The notes beneath the pieces were generated by a model that did not search any database, was not told the DNA's origin, and saw nothing but the letters and a program-made list of their open reading frames with translations. A DNA stretch of 57,143 nt. Origin: an uncultured Sphingomonadales bacterium. Lineage in GTDB: Bacteria; Pseudomonadota; Alphaproteobacteria; Sphingomonadales; Sphingomonadaceae. Below are positions 37,529 to 47,347 of this stretch, one piece after another. Both the position numbers and the translations under genes were made by a program. The stretch spans positions 1 through 57,143 of the forward strand of contig CAIXXP010000037.1 in assembly GCA_903923465.1 (NCBI GenBank), given 5' to 3'. Numbering within the stretch: the first letter of the stretch is position 1; the number at the start of each line of letters is the position of its first letter.

Positions 37529-40180
37529 ATGGCCCCCACCGTTATTCGTTCGCGTCGCGCTCATCGCCTCGTGCTTGCCACCCTTGCCGCCTCCGCCGCC
37601 TGCCTGCCGGGCGTTGCCTGGGCGCAGTGCACAACGGCCAGCGCAACGGCGATCAACTGCAGCGGCACCGCCGCGGCCTATTCGAACACCGCCGCCACGG
37701 GGGCGACCGTAACCGTCGCCTCGGGCGCCACGGTCAGCGCGCCGCTGGTGATCGGCACGGCCTTGGGTTCGGCGAACAATGTGCTGAACAATTCCGGCAC
37801 GATCGCCGGCAGCGGCGCCACCTTCACGGTGCAGTTCGGCAATTCCTCCACCATCAACAACGGCAGCGCGGCAGTCGGCAGCACGGCGGCGGTCACGGCC
37901 GCCACCATCACCTCCAGCGCGGCGACGGGCGGAGCCGGGGCTATCTTGGTTGGCAACAGCAGCACCGTCAACAACTACGGCACGCTCACCGCGGCGGCAG
38001 GCACACCGGCGGTTCAGTTCGGCTCGGCCGGCACCTTCTATAACGACGCTGTGGCCCCCGCGACCATTTCCGGCAATATCGTGTTCGGCGCGACCAATGG
38101 CCCGGCCACCTCCACCTTCATCAACAACAACACGGCCTATGGCCTCACCGGCAGCGTGCTCGCCACCGGTAACATCACCCTGACCAACGCCGGCCTGTGG
38201 ACGGGCAATTTCGTCCAGTCCACCGTGGGCGCCACCAATGCGGTCACCTTCGTCAATGGCGTCGCCCCCACGGTTGGCACGCCCAACCCCAGCGAAACGG
38301 GCATGACCTTCTCGGGCGTATTCGCCACGCAGGATGTGACGCAGCTGACCAACTACGGCACGATGTATCTCTATTCGGGCAGCGCGATTGGCAGCGCGCT
38401 GAACGGCACGTCGTCGGTGGTGAACAACGGCTCGCTGTTCATCGGCACCGGCTCTTCCCCGGCGCTGCTGAACATCAACGGCAACTTCACGCAAGGGGCC
38501 AATGGCACGCTGAGCATGATCGTGCTGCCCTCGGGCCCCTCGGTCGCCACCGCGGGCTCCACCTTCAGCCAGCTCAATGCCCTGGGTGGCTCGATGAGCC
38601 TGGGCGGCACCTTGGCGCTGAACATCACCCCGGGCTTCTATACCACGGGCTCGGTGTTCAACCTGCTGGTGGCCGACAAGGGCATCTCCGGGCAGTTCAG
38701 CACGATCACCGGGTCGAACCTGCCCTTCATCAGCTTCGTGCCGGTGGGCTGCGGCGTGGGGTCAAACACCTGCACGCAGGGCAGCATCAAGACCACCACG
38801 GTTGCCACCACCACGAACGGTATCACCACCACGACCACCACCACGGCAGCCGCTAATGCGCCGCTGGGCACCACCACCACCACCAGCGGTGGCACCACCA
38901 CCGTCACCACCACCACCGCCACCAGCACGCTGACGAGCCTCGGCACGGCCGGCATCGTCACCACCAGCGGCACGCAGCAGGCCTATGAATTCCAGGTTGC
39001 CCGCAACGGCACCTATCACGACGCGCTGCTCCTCGGGCTGCAGCAGGCCGGCCTCAGCACCACCAGCGTGGTCTCCACCAACCAGCTGGCCATCGCCAAG
39101 GGCCTGATGCCCACGATCACCACCGGTCTGGTCGGCACCACCAATGCCGCCGTTGCCGCAAATAACCTCACGGACGATTCCATCGCCTTTGTCGGCCAGA
39201 TCGACGTGCTGACCATCGCGGAAGCACAGACCTTCCTCGATTCGGTCTCGCCGGAAGGCTACCTGGCTTACAAGACCGCGCTGCACGATCAGGCGAACGC
39301 CTTCACCCGCTCGATCGCCCTGCGCATGGACGACCAGAACAGCCCGCATGACGAGGACGGCTGGTGGTTCACCACCCAGGGCGAATATGAGCTGAAGTCG
39401 CGCGCCGACACCACCTCCGGCTATCGCAGCCGCGACAACCTCCTCGGCTTCGTCGCCGGCTATGATTTCAGCGGCCCGCATCATCTCTACGGTCTGGCGA
39501 TGAATGTCTCGTGGGATGCGCTGAGCTATGCGCCCGGCTCGTTGAAGGGCCATAACCGCGACATCGCCTGGGCCGCTTATGGCGCATATGATCTGGGCCC
39601 CTTGGTGTTCAGCGGCCAGGTCGCCTATAACCTCGGCCACCTCGGTGCCAGCAAGACAATCACGCTGGGCAGCGTCACCCGCGGCGCCCATGCCAGCGCG
39701 GGCGAACACCTGCTCAAGGCCACGGGCAATATCGGGTTCAACCTGATCACCGGCGATTTCAAGCTGCAGCCGTTCGTCGGCATTGAATATGCCAATGGCA
39801 AGGTGAACAGCTTCACCGAAACCAGCACGGCGACCGCTTCAGATCTCACCGTGGCGGCGATGAACGCCAACCGCACCGACGTATTGGCGGGCGTCTCCTT
39901 CAGCCGCAGCGTCGGCGTGTTCCGTCCCTATGTCCGGGTCGCCTATCGCAACCAGCTCGGCACCGGCGGCGGCAATTCGGTTTCGGCCTATTTCAACGCC
40001 GACCCGACCACCGGCTTCACCGTCACCGGCGTTCCCGAAGCCCGCCACGAACTGGACGCCAATGCCGGCGTGAACTGGGTGTTCGACGATGCCGGCGCGC
40101 TGTTCATCGGCGCGCAGGCCACCACCCGCACCGCCCACACCTCCGTGGGCCTGAACCTGGGCGTCCGCCTCGAGTTCTGA
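37529..40180 (+). CDS. Autotransporter-type outer-membrane protein with Thr-rich segment
   Basis: Signal peptide ACLPGVAWAQ; Gly/Ser/Thr/Asn-rich passenger; C-terminal autotransporter beta barrel ending GLNLGVRLEF. Confidence 0.87.
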   Translation: MAPTVIRSRRAHRLVLATLAASAACLPGVAWAQCTTASATAINCSGTAAAYSNTAATGATVTVASGATVSAPLVIGTALGSANNVLNNSGTIAGSGATFTVQFGNSSTINNGSAAVGSTAAVTAATITSSAATGGAGAILVGNSSTVNNYGTLTAAAGTPAVQFGSAGTFYNDAVAPATISGNIVFGATNGPATSTFINNNTAYGLTGSVLATGNITLTNAGLWTGNFVQSTVGATNAVTFVNGVAPTVGTPNPSETGMTFSGVFATQDVTQLTNYGTMYLYSGSAIGSALNGTSSVVNNGSLFIGTGSSPALLNINGNFTQGANGTLSMIVLPSGPSVATAGSTFSQLNALGGSMSLGGTLALNITPGFYTTGSVFNLLVADKGISGQFSTITGSNLPFISFVPVGCGVGSNTCTQGSIKTTTVATTTNGITTTTTTTAAANAPLGTTTTTSGGTTTVTTTTATSTLTSLGTAGIVTTSGTQQAYEFQVARNGTYHDALLLGLQQAGLSTTSVVSTNQLAIAKGLMPTITTGLVGTTNAAVAANNLTDDSIAFVGQIDVLTIAEAQTFLDSVSPEGYLAYKTALHDQANAFTRSIALRMDDQNSPHDEDGWWFTTQGEYELKSRADTTSGYRSRDNLLGFVAGYDFSGPHHLYGLAMNVSWDALSYAPGSLKGHNRDIAWAAYGAYDLGPLVFSGQVAYNLGHLGASKTITLGSVTRGAHASAGEHLLKATGNIGFNLITGDFKLQPFVGIEYANGKVNSFTETSTATASDLTVAAMNANRTDVLAGVSFSRSVGVFRPYVRVAYRNQLGTGGGNSVSAYFNADPTTGFTVTGVPEARHELDANAGVNWVFDDAGALFIGAQATTRTAHTSVGLNLGVRLEF

Positions 40181-40207
40181 TCGGCGCGAACGGCGAGAAC
40201 AATCAAG

Positions 40208-40243
40208 GCCGGGCCGCATCTTGGCGATGCGTGCCCGGCTTTT
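40208..40243 (+). terminator. Rho-independent terminator
   Basis: GCCGGGC-CGCATC-ttggc-GATGCG-t-GCCCGGC-TTTT after the autotransporter. Confidence 0.85.
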
Positions 40244-40322
40244 GACATCTGGCGATGGGGCACCAGGCGGGCTCTTTCCCCCGGCCTCAATTGCGTCGCC
40301 GTTGAGACCACATGAAATCACT

Positions 40323-40369
40323 CGCGAATTGTGACAAGATGTGTCATGGTTTCGCCACAATTTCGCAAG
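40323..40369. promoter_or_regulatory. Nested inverted repeats upstream of the OlsB-like gene
   Basis: GCGAATTGTG...CACAATTTCGC enclosing TGACA-agatg-TGTCA. Confidence 0.5.
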
Positions 40370-40413
40370 CACTCTGTCACATCCGTCTGGTAGCACGGTC
40401 GGAAGGAGGGACC

Positions 40414-41253
40414 ATGACCGGCCTCAACCGTACCAATTCCGCGCCTCGGCGCCTTTCTGTCCGTCTCGCTCAAGACAAGCGCGACCTCGAAGCTGTGCAA
40501 CGGCTTCGCTGGCTCGTGTTCTTCGAGGAAATGGGGGCGAGCGCCGGAACCGCGCCGTCCACCTGCCTCGATCGTGACGAGTTCGATGATTTGTGCGACC
40601 ACCTGCTGGTGATCGACGAGGATCGCCCGGCGGATGAAGCTGTGGTGGGCACCTATCGCCTGCTGCGCGAAAGCATTGCCCGCAAGCATGGCGGCTTCTA
40701 TTCGGCTGGCGAGTTCGACCTCTCGCCGCTGATGGCCCCCCGAGAAATATTGGGCGCCGAAACCCTGAATCCGGGTGATCCCGGCTTTGGCGAAGAGCCG
40801 CGCGAATTGCTGGAACTCGGCCGCTCCTGCGTGCTGCCGCCCTATCGCACCTCGGCCACCATCTCGATGCTGTGGCGCGGCATTTTCGAATATGTCTCCA
40901 GCCGCCGCATCTCGGTGATGTTCGGCTGCGCCTCGTTCCCCGGCTCGGACCCCGACGTCTATGCCCCCGCGCTGTCCTACCTGTACCATAACCATCTTGC
41001 CTCGCCAGAGGCTCGCCCCGTGGTGCTGGATGGCAAGGGCGTCTCGCTGAACCGCCTGCCGCAGGGCGGATACGACATGCGTCAGGCGCTGTTTCAGCTG
41101 CCGCCGCTGGTGAAGGGTTATATCCGCGTCGGTGCCAAATTCGGCGACGGGGCCTATATCGACCACCAGTTCAACACGGTGGACGTCTGCGTGGTGATGC
41201 CGGTGGAGCTGATCTCCGACCGCTACGCCGCCCGCTTCAGCGTCGCGGCCTGA
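40414..41253 (+). CDS. GNAT-fold N-acyltransferase, OlsB/hemolysin-like (ornithine N-acyltransferase candidate)
   Basis: VRLAQDKRDLEAVQRLRWLVFFEEMGA; ELLELGRSCVLPPYRTSATISMLWRGI; strong RBS ggaaggaggg. Confidence 0.82.
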   Translation: MTGLNRTNSAPRRLSVRLAQDKRDLEAVQRLRWLVFFEEMGASAGTAPSTCLDRDEFDDLCDHLLVIDEDRPADEAVVGTYRLLRESIARKHGGFYSAGEFDLSPLMAPREILGAETLNPGDPGFGEEPRELLELGRSCVLPPYRTSATISMLWRGIFEYVSSRRISVMFGCASFPGSDPDVYAPALSYLYHNHLASPEARPVVLDGKGVSLNRLPQGGYDMRQALFQLPPLVKGYIRVGAKFGDGAYIDHQFNTVDVCVVMPVELISDRYAARFSVAA

Positions 41254-41410
41254 TCCGGGCGATCCGCGGCTGGCGTGATCGCCGGCCGCTGCCCTCCGGC
41301 AGGAACACCGGCCACGGCCCGGCTTCTCCGCACATCAGAACTGGCAAAATCATCACCGGCCCACATACCCGCCAAGCCGCTGGTCTTGCCACCCTCGTGT
41401 AACGCGCGCC

Positions 41411-42166
41411 TCAGCGCACTTCGGCCAGCCGCGCCACAATGGCCTCGCGGCTGGCGCGCGCCAGCTCCTTGCGGTCAGAACCGGTCAGCGGCTCCTCGAA
41501 CCAGATGTCGATCAGCACGCCCCCACGGGCGGCCAGCGCCACCACATTGGGCATCAGCTCGTCATCGCCGGTCCAGGCGACCTGCCGCGCCTCCTGGCGG
41601 GTCAGCGGCGAGCCGTCGCGCCGACGATACAGCATCGTAACGGGCTGCACCCGTGTCTGCCCCTCGCCGGCCACCTGCGCGAACAGGCTGGAGCGAAACG
41701 GCAACACCGGGCCACCATCGCCGGTGGTCCCCTCGGGGAACATGACCAGCCCCAGATCCCCGCGCAGATGCTGCTCCACCGCATCGGCCTGCGCCCGGGT
41801 GGTGCCGCGCTTTTCCCTTTCGATAAACACGCAGCCGAAGTGCCAGGCAAATCGGCCTATCGCCGGCCAGCGCCGCACGTCGCTCTTGGCCACAAAGGCC
41901 GCGTCCAGCACCATGGCCAGCACGGGAATGTCCGTCCATGAAATGTGGTTGGCGACATACAGCGTGCCGGGCCCGGCCACCGGCTTGCCATGCGGGCGGA
42001 CAGCCAGATTGAAGCCCCAGCACAGCGCGCCAAACGACAGGCGCGCGCCGGGCCGAAACAGCCGATGCCCCTGCGGAATCAACAACCACAGGCTGGCAAC
42101 CACCAGCATTCCCAGCATGCCGATGGCCGCTCGCAGGCAGCGCAAAGTCGTTCGCAATCCGATCAC
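41411..42166 (-). CDS. 1-acyl-glycerol-3-phosphate acyltransferase family (PlsC/OlsA-like)
   Basis: VANHISWTDIPVLAM (NHxxxxD), FPEGTTGDGGPVLPF; GTG start estimated. Confidence 0.87.
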   Translation of the reverse strand: MIGLRTTLRCLRAAIGMLGMLVVASLWLLIPQGHRLFRPGARLSFGALCWGFNLAVRPHGKPVAGPGTLYVANHISWTDIPVLAMVLDAAFVAKSDVRRWPAIGRFAWHFGCVFIEREKRGTTRAQADAVEQHLRGDLGLVMFPEGTTGDGGPVLPFRSSLFAQVAGEGQTRVQPVTMLYRRRDGSPLTRQEARQVAWTGDDELMPNVVALAARGGVLIDIWFEEPLTGSDRKELARASREAIVARLAEVR

Positions 42167-42559
42167 TATACGCTCGCTATCCGACCTGTTCACCCGCAAC
42201 CTCTTGCCTGATATGTGAATTCTGCAAGAAATCCCAGCTTCGATTGCCGCATCACCTCTCCCCCATTGCCAGTGTCGGCGATGTTCGCGCGATACGCCCT
42301 GCCGGAAAACCGGCGCGAAGGGCGCGGATATGCGAGATTGCCGCCCGGGTCGAGCCTTCAGCGCAATTGATCGGGCCACAGCCGCACGCGCGGTGCCATC
42401 AGCGCGGCCTTGCGCGAAAAAAGGCGTGACAATTGCAACAGGCTTGTCACATCCCGCCCGCAGGCACAGCGGCGTGATGATCGCCACGCCATCCGCCGCC
42501 GGTGGTGCGGGCCGCCGCCGGCGGAGTCGATTGTCTGATCAATACGGGGAGCCATCCTG

Positions 42560-43939
42560 ATGCCCAGACTGGCCCTCGCGGCCGCCATCCTCGCCGCGAC
42601 CTGCCTTGCCGTGAGCGCACCCGCGTTTGCCGGGGAGCCCGCGGCCGCAGGCGCCCTGTCGCCCGCCGATGCCGCAACGCCCCCGCCCCCGCCCCCGCCG
42701 GCCGAAGAGCGATTCGCCCTGCATGCGCAGGCCACCTTTATTGCCCAAACCGTGCCCGGCTTTGCCGCCCCCTATTCCGGGCCGAACAGCCTGAACCCGT
42801 CAGACACGCAGGAAACCGCCGACGTCACCGCCTATGTCGGCGCGCGGTTGTGGCGCGGTGCGGAACTCTGGGCCAATGGCGAGATCGATCAGGGCTTTGG
42901 CCTGTCGAACACCCTCGGCGTCGCGGGCTTCCCCAGCGGCGAGGCCTACAAGGTCGGCAAGGCCAATCCCTATGTGAAACTCCCGCGGCTCTTCCTGCGC
43001 CAGACGGTCAATCTGGGCGGAGACAGCGCGGCGGTGGAGGCGGCGGCCAATCAGCTGGCCGGGCAACAGAGCGCCAATCGTCTGGTCATCACCCTGGGCA
43101 AATTCAGCGTCGGCGACGTTTTCGACGCCAACAGCTATGCCCACGATCCGCGCGCGGACTTCATGAACTGGGCGATCATCGATACCGGCACCTTCGATTA
43201 TGCGGCCAACTCCTGGGGATACACCTATGGCGGCGCGGCCGAATTGTATCACGGCGCCTGGACCCTGCGCGTCGGTCTGTTCGACCTCTCCAAAACGCCA
43301 AACGACACCTCCTTGGAAAGCAATTTCAGTCAACGGCAAGTCGTCGGAGAAGTGGAGCATCGCCACACGCTGGCCGGCCGTGCCGGCACGCTGCGGGTGG
43401 CGGTTTGGGGCAACCACGGCCGCTTTTTGAAGCTGGCGGATGCCATCGCGGTCTATACCGGCACCGGCTCCATGCCTGATCCCGCCAGCCTGCGCCGCCC
43501 ACGGACAAGGCTGGGCGGCCAGATTGACGCCGAGCAGCAGGTGACCGCCGATCTCGGCCTGTTCCTGCGCGCCGGCCTGACAGATGGCTCGCAGGAAGCG
43601 TACGACTTTACCGACGTTGACCGCACGCTTGCAGTGGGGGGCCAGCTGAAGGGCACCGGTTGGGGCCACGCCGACGACAGGATCGCCATCGCCGGCGTCG
43701 TCAACGCCATTTCGCGCGTGCGCCAGATCTACCTCGCCGATGGCGGCCTGGGCATCCTCGTGGGCGATGGCAAGCTGCCGCATCCCGGCAACGAGTGGAT
43801 CGTGGAGAGCTATTACGACTGGCAGGCGCTCAAGGGCGTCAACATCACCGTCGATTACCAGTTCATCGCCAACCCCGGTTACAACCGCGACCGTGGCCCG
43901 GCCCACGTCTTCGGCCTGCGGCTGCACGGCGCATTCTGA
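42560..43939 (+). CDS. Carbohydrate porin (OprB family)
   Basis: Signal peptide, Pro-rich linker, beta-rich porin; LGKFSVGDVFDANSYAHDPRADFMNWAI; QFIANPGYNRDRGPAHVFGLRLHGAF. Confidence 0.83.
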   Translation: MPRLALAAAILAATCLAVSAPAFAGEPAAAGALSPADAATPPPPPPPAEERFALHAQATFIAQTVPGFAAPYSGPNSLNPSDTQETADVTAYVGARLWRGAELWANGEIDQGFGLSNTLGVAGFPSGEAYKVGKANPYVKLPRLFLRQTVNLGGDSAAVEAAANQLAGQQSANRLVITLGKFSVGDVFDANSYAHDPRADFMNWAIIDTGTFDYAANSWGYTYGGAAELYHGAWTLRVGLFDLSKTPNDTSLESNFSQRQVVGEVEHRHTLAGRAGTLRVAVWGNHGRFLKLADAIAVYTGTGSMPDPASLRRPRTRLGGQIDAEQQVTADLGLFLRAGLTDGSQEAYDFTDVDRTLAVGGQLKGTGWGHADDRIAIAGVVNAISRVRQIYLADGGLGILVGDGKLPHPGNEWIVESYYDWQALKGVNITVDYQFIANPGYNRDRGPAHVFGLRLHGAF

Positions 43940-44304
43940 CGCCCGCGCTGGCCCGATGCCACGAAACCGATCGCGCGGAAAACCGTTAGGACATTGACCC
44001 CCGGCCCCTGAATGTAGCACAAGCCCATGCGATGTCCTGAGCGGCCCAAGGGCCCGCGCTGTCCATCACCTCCCCCCCGGCCGCCCCCGGCCCCGCACCG
44101 TGGAGCAACCCCGCCCATGCGATTTCCCAGCTGCGCCGTCTGGCCTGCATCGCGGGTCGTCGCCACGGGCGCGGGGGTGGTGCTGGCGGTGGAGGAAGCC
44201 AGCCGCCGTATCCGCCTGCTTGTGGCGCCTGGGGGCGGCTTCACCCTCGCCATGGCACCAGCGACAGCCGCCGCCACATTCCCTTCCGCGCAAAGGCAGC
44301 AACC

Positions 44305-45594
44305 ATGACCAAGAAAGATCCCGAGGAAAAGCGCAAGAAGCGCGAGCGCAAGGAAGCCAGGCTGGCCTCCGATGCCCCCGCGCCGCAGGATCCGGGAGCG
44401 GAAGGCATGTACGAAACCACCGCCGCCGACGATGAGCCGCCTGCCGAAGGGGTCCCCCAGGCCGCCTCGCCCGGCACCATCCGCCGCCGCCGGCTGCTGC
44501 TGCTCGGCGCGGTCGCACTCGTTGCCCTGCTCGGTTGGGGCATATACGAGTTGCTGCACGCCAATACCGAGAGCACCGACGATGCCTATGTGGCGGGCAA
44601 AGTCGTGCCGATCACCGCGCGCGAGGCCGGCACGGTCATCGCCATCCACGCTGACAATACGCAAGCCGTGAAAGCCGGCGACACGCTGGTCGAGCTGGAT
44701 TCGGATCTGGTGACGGTGAACATGGCGGCGGCCGAGGCGGCTCTGGCTCGCGCCGTGCGGCAGGTGCACGCCGATAACGCCCGCCTCAGCGCATCCGACG
44801 CCGAAGTGGCCGAGGCCGACGCGGCGCTGGCCACCGCGCGTGGCAATCTTGCCCGGCGCAAGGCCGCCGCTGCCAGTGGCGCGGTGGCGACAGAGGACCT
44901 TGCCCATGCGGGCGACGACCTGCGCCATGCCGAGGCCGCGCTGGCCCTCGCCCAGGGCCACCGGGCCGAGGCGCTGGCGGCGGTTTCCGGCAGCGATGTC
45001 GCCCACAACCCCGCCGTGCTGACCGCCATCGCCGAGATCCGGCGCGCGGCGATATCGCAGGGGCACATGCGCCTTATCGCCCCGGTGGATGGGGTGGTCG
45101 CCCAGCGCAATGTCCAGCTCGGCGAGCAGATCGCCGCAGGCACGCCGCTGATGGCCGTGGTGCCGCTGCGCGATGTGTGGGTAGACGCCAATTTCCGCGA
45201 GACCCAGTTGGCCGATCTGCGCATGGGCCAGCCGGTGCGCATCAAGGCCGACGCCTGGGGCAGCGCGGCCACCTTCCACGGCCGAGTCGTCGGGCTCAGC
45301 GCGGGCAGCGGCAGCGCCTTTGCCCTGCTGCCGGCGCAGAACGCCAGCGGCAACTGGATCAAGATCGTGCAACGCCTGCCGGTGCGGATCGCGCTCGACC
45401 CGCGGGAACTGGACGCCCACCCGCTGCGCATCGGCCTTTCGGTAACCGCCGAGGTCGACACTTCCACCCATTCGGACCGGCCCGTGGCCGCCGCCCCCGC
45501 CCACAGGGTGGTCGAACAACTGCCGCCCGCCGACGCCTCCCCCATCGACCAACGCATAGCCGCCATCATCGCGGCCAATGGCGGCGCAAATTGA
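44305..45594 (+). CDS. HlyD/EmrA family membrane-fusion protein
   Basis: Single TM; STDDAYVAGKVVPITAREAGTVIAIHADNTQAVKAGDTLVELD; IAPVDGVVAQRNVQLGEQIAAGTPLMAVV. Confidence 0.92.
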   Translation: MTKKDPEEKRKKRERKEARLASDAPAPQDPGAEGMYETTAADDEPPAEGVPQAASPGTIRRRRLLLLGAVALVALLGWGIYELLHANTESTDDAYVAGKVVPITAREAGTVIAIHADNTQAVKAGDTLVELDSDLVTVNMAAAEAALARAVRQVHADNARLSASDAEVAEADAALATARGNLARRKAAAASGAVATEDLAHAGDDLRHAEAALALAQGHRAEALAAVSGSDVAHNPAVLTAIAEIRRAAISQGHMRLIAPVDGVVAQRNVQLGEQIAAGTPLMAVVPLRDVWVDANFRETQLADLRMGQPVRIKADAWGSAATFHGRVVGLSAGSGSAFALLPAQNASGNWIKIVQRLPVRIALDPRELDAHPLRIGLSVTAEVDTSTHSDRPVAAAPAHRVVEQLPPADASPIDQRIAAIIAANGGAN

Positions 45595-47257
45595 CCGGAC
45601 GCCCGCCGCCCGAAGCCATCCGGTGAGCAAGCGGAACGATCAGCAAGGCGCAGGCGGCCCTGCTGGCGCGCAGGCGCGCGGCGCGCCGGTGACAACGCCC
45701 GCCGCCGCGACCCCCGCCCATGGCGAGGCCTCGCCCCCGCCGCTGCACGGGGTTGCGCTGGCCGTTGTCGCGGTGGCCCTGTCGCTGGGCACATTCATGC
45801 AGGTGCTGGATGGCACCATCGCCAATGTTTCGCTGCCCACCATCGTCGGCAATCTGGGCGAGAGCACCGACAAGGGCACCTGGGTCATCACCGCCTTTGC
45901 CGTGGCGAATGGCGTCACCGTGCCGCTCACCGGCTGGCTGATGCGCCGCTTTGGCATTGTCACCACCTTTATCGGTTCGGTGACGCTGTTCACGCTGGCC
46001 TCGCTGCTGTGTGGCATGGCGTGGAATCTGACCTCGCTGATCGTGTTCCGCCTGTTGCAGGGGGCGGTCTCCGGCCCGTTGATACCCGGCAGCCAGGCGC
46101 TGCTGATCGCCGTCTACCCTCCCGAGAAACGCGCCGTGGCGCTGGCGATCTGGTCGGTCACGGTGCTGGTGGGGCCGGTGGCGGGGCCATTGCTGGGCGG
46201 CTATATCTCCGATCACTTCCACTGGGGGTGGATCTTCCTGATCAACGTGCCGGTGGGCATCCTTACCGTGCTGATGCTGGCGCCGCGCATGCGCCCCTAC
46301 AACACGCCGCCGGTGAAGCTGCCGATCGACATGGTGGGTCTGGTGCTGCTGGTGGTGTGGGTCGGCGCGCTGCAACTGATGCTGGATCTGGGCAAGAATG
46401 CCGACTGGTTCTCCTCGCCAATGATTATCGCGCTGGCGGTGGTGGCGGCAGTTGCCTGTGTGGCGTGGGTCATCTGGGAGGTCGCCGAAAAGGTGCCGAT
46501 GGTCGATCTCAGCCTGCTGCGCCGGCGAAACTTCGCGATTGCCACGCTGGTGTTCTGCAGCGGCTATGCGCTGTTTTTCGCCAACACGCTGCTGCTGCCG
46601 CTGTGGCTGCAACAGGAACAGGGCTATACCGCCAGTTGGGCCGGCATGGTGATGGCGCCGGCCGGGTTGATGGCGATCCTCATGGCCCCGCCGCTCACCC
46701 ATCTGGCCAGCAAGATTGATGTCCGCTGGCTGGCCAGCCTGGCCTTTGCCGCATTCGGCTCCTCCTTCCTGCTTCGGGCGGGCTTTACCACCGGGGTCGA
46801 TTTTACCCATCTGATCCTGCCGATGCTGGTGCAGGGGTTGGGGATGGCGATCTTCTTCACCGCGCTCACCACCATCTCGCTCGATGGCATAGAGCCCCAG
46901 CGCATTCCCTCGGCCACCGGCCTCATCAGCTTTCTGCGCATTACCGCCGGTGGCTTTGCCGCCTCCATCACCACCACCCTGTGGGACCGTCGCGAGGCCA
47001 TGCACCAGAGCCGGCTGGTGGAGCAGACCGTCGCCGGCAACCCCGCCTTCGTCTCCGCCACCGGCCGTCTCGGCGCGCAGGGCCTCGGCCTCCCGGGCGC
47101 CAGTTCCGCCATACTGCGTCAGGTCGTGGCCGAGGCCTATCTGCTGGCCACCACGGATTTGTTCTGGATGTCGGGCTGGATCTGCCTGGCGATGATCGGC
47201 CTGATCTGGCTGACCCGGCGCCCTTCGGTGCCCAAGGGCCCGGTGGCGGCGGATTGA
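45578..47257 (+). CDS. MFS DHA2 drug efflux permease (EmrB family)
   Basis: FMQVLDGTIANVSLPTIVGNLGESTDKGTWVITAFAVANGVTVPLTGWL; GPVAGPLLGGYISDHFHWGWIFLINVP. Confidence 0.92.
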   Translation: MAAQIDRTPAARSHPVSKRNDQQGAGGPAGAQARGAPVTTPAAATPAHGEASPPPLHGVALAVVAVALSLGTFMQVLDGTIANVSLPTIVGNLGESTDKGTWVITAFAVANGVTVPLTGWLMRRFGIVTTFIGSVTLFTLASLLCGMAWNLTSLIVFRLLQGAVSGPLIPGSQALLIAVYPPEKRAVALAIWSVTVLVGPVAGPLLGGYISDHFHWGWIFLINVPVGILTVLMLAPRMRPYNTPPVKLPIDMVGLVLLVVWVGALQLMLDLGKNADWFSSPMIIALAVVAAVACVAWVIWEVAEKVPMVDLSLLRRRNFAIATLVFCSGYALFFANTLLLPLWLQQEQGYTASWAGMVMAPAGLMAILMAPPLTHLASKIDVRWLASLAFAAFGSSFLLRAGFTTGVDFTHLILPMLVQGLGMAIFFTALTTISLDGIEPQRIPSATGLISFLRITAGGFAASITTTLWDRREAMHQSRLVEQTVAGNPAFVSATGRLGAQGLGLPGASSAILRQVVAEAYLLATTDLFWMSGWICLAMIGLIWLTRRPSVPKGPVAAD

Positions 47258-47347
47258 CCGGAGAGCGCGGTTAACGCCAAATTTACCCTGTTCGCTTACG
47301 CCGGGCATACATGGGCCACGCTGTGCCAGCCCGTGTGGAGCAATGCC

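Noticed and set aside
40330-40385. TGTCAT/TGTCAC words upstream of the OlsB-like gene, considered as a Pho box
   Set aside because: Not in the 11-nt direct-repeat spacing expected for PhoB; inverted-repeat reading fits better
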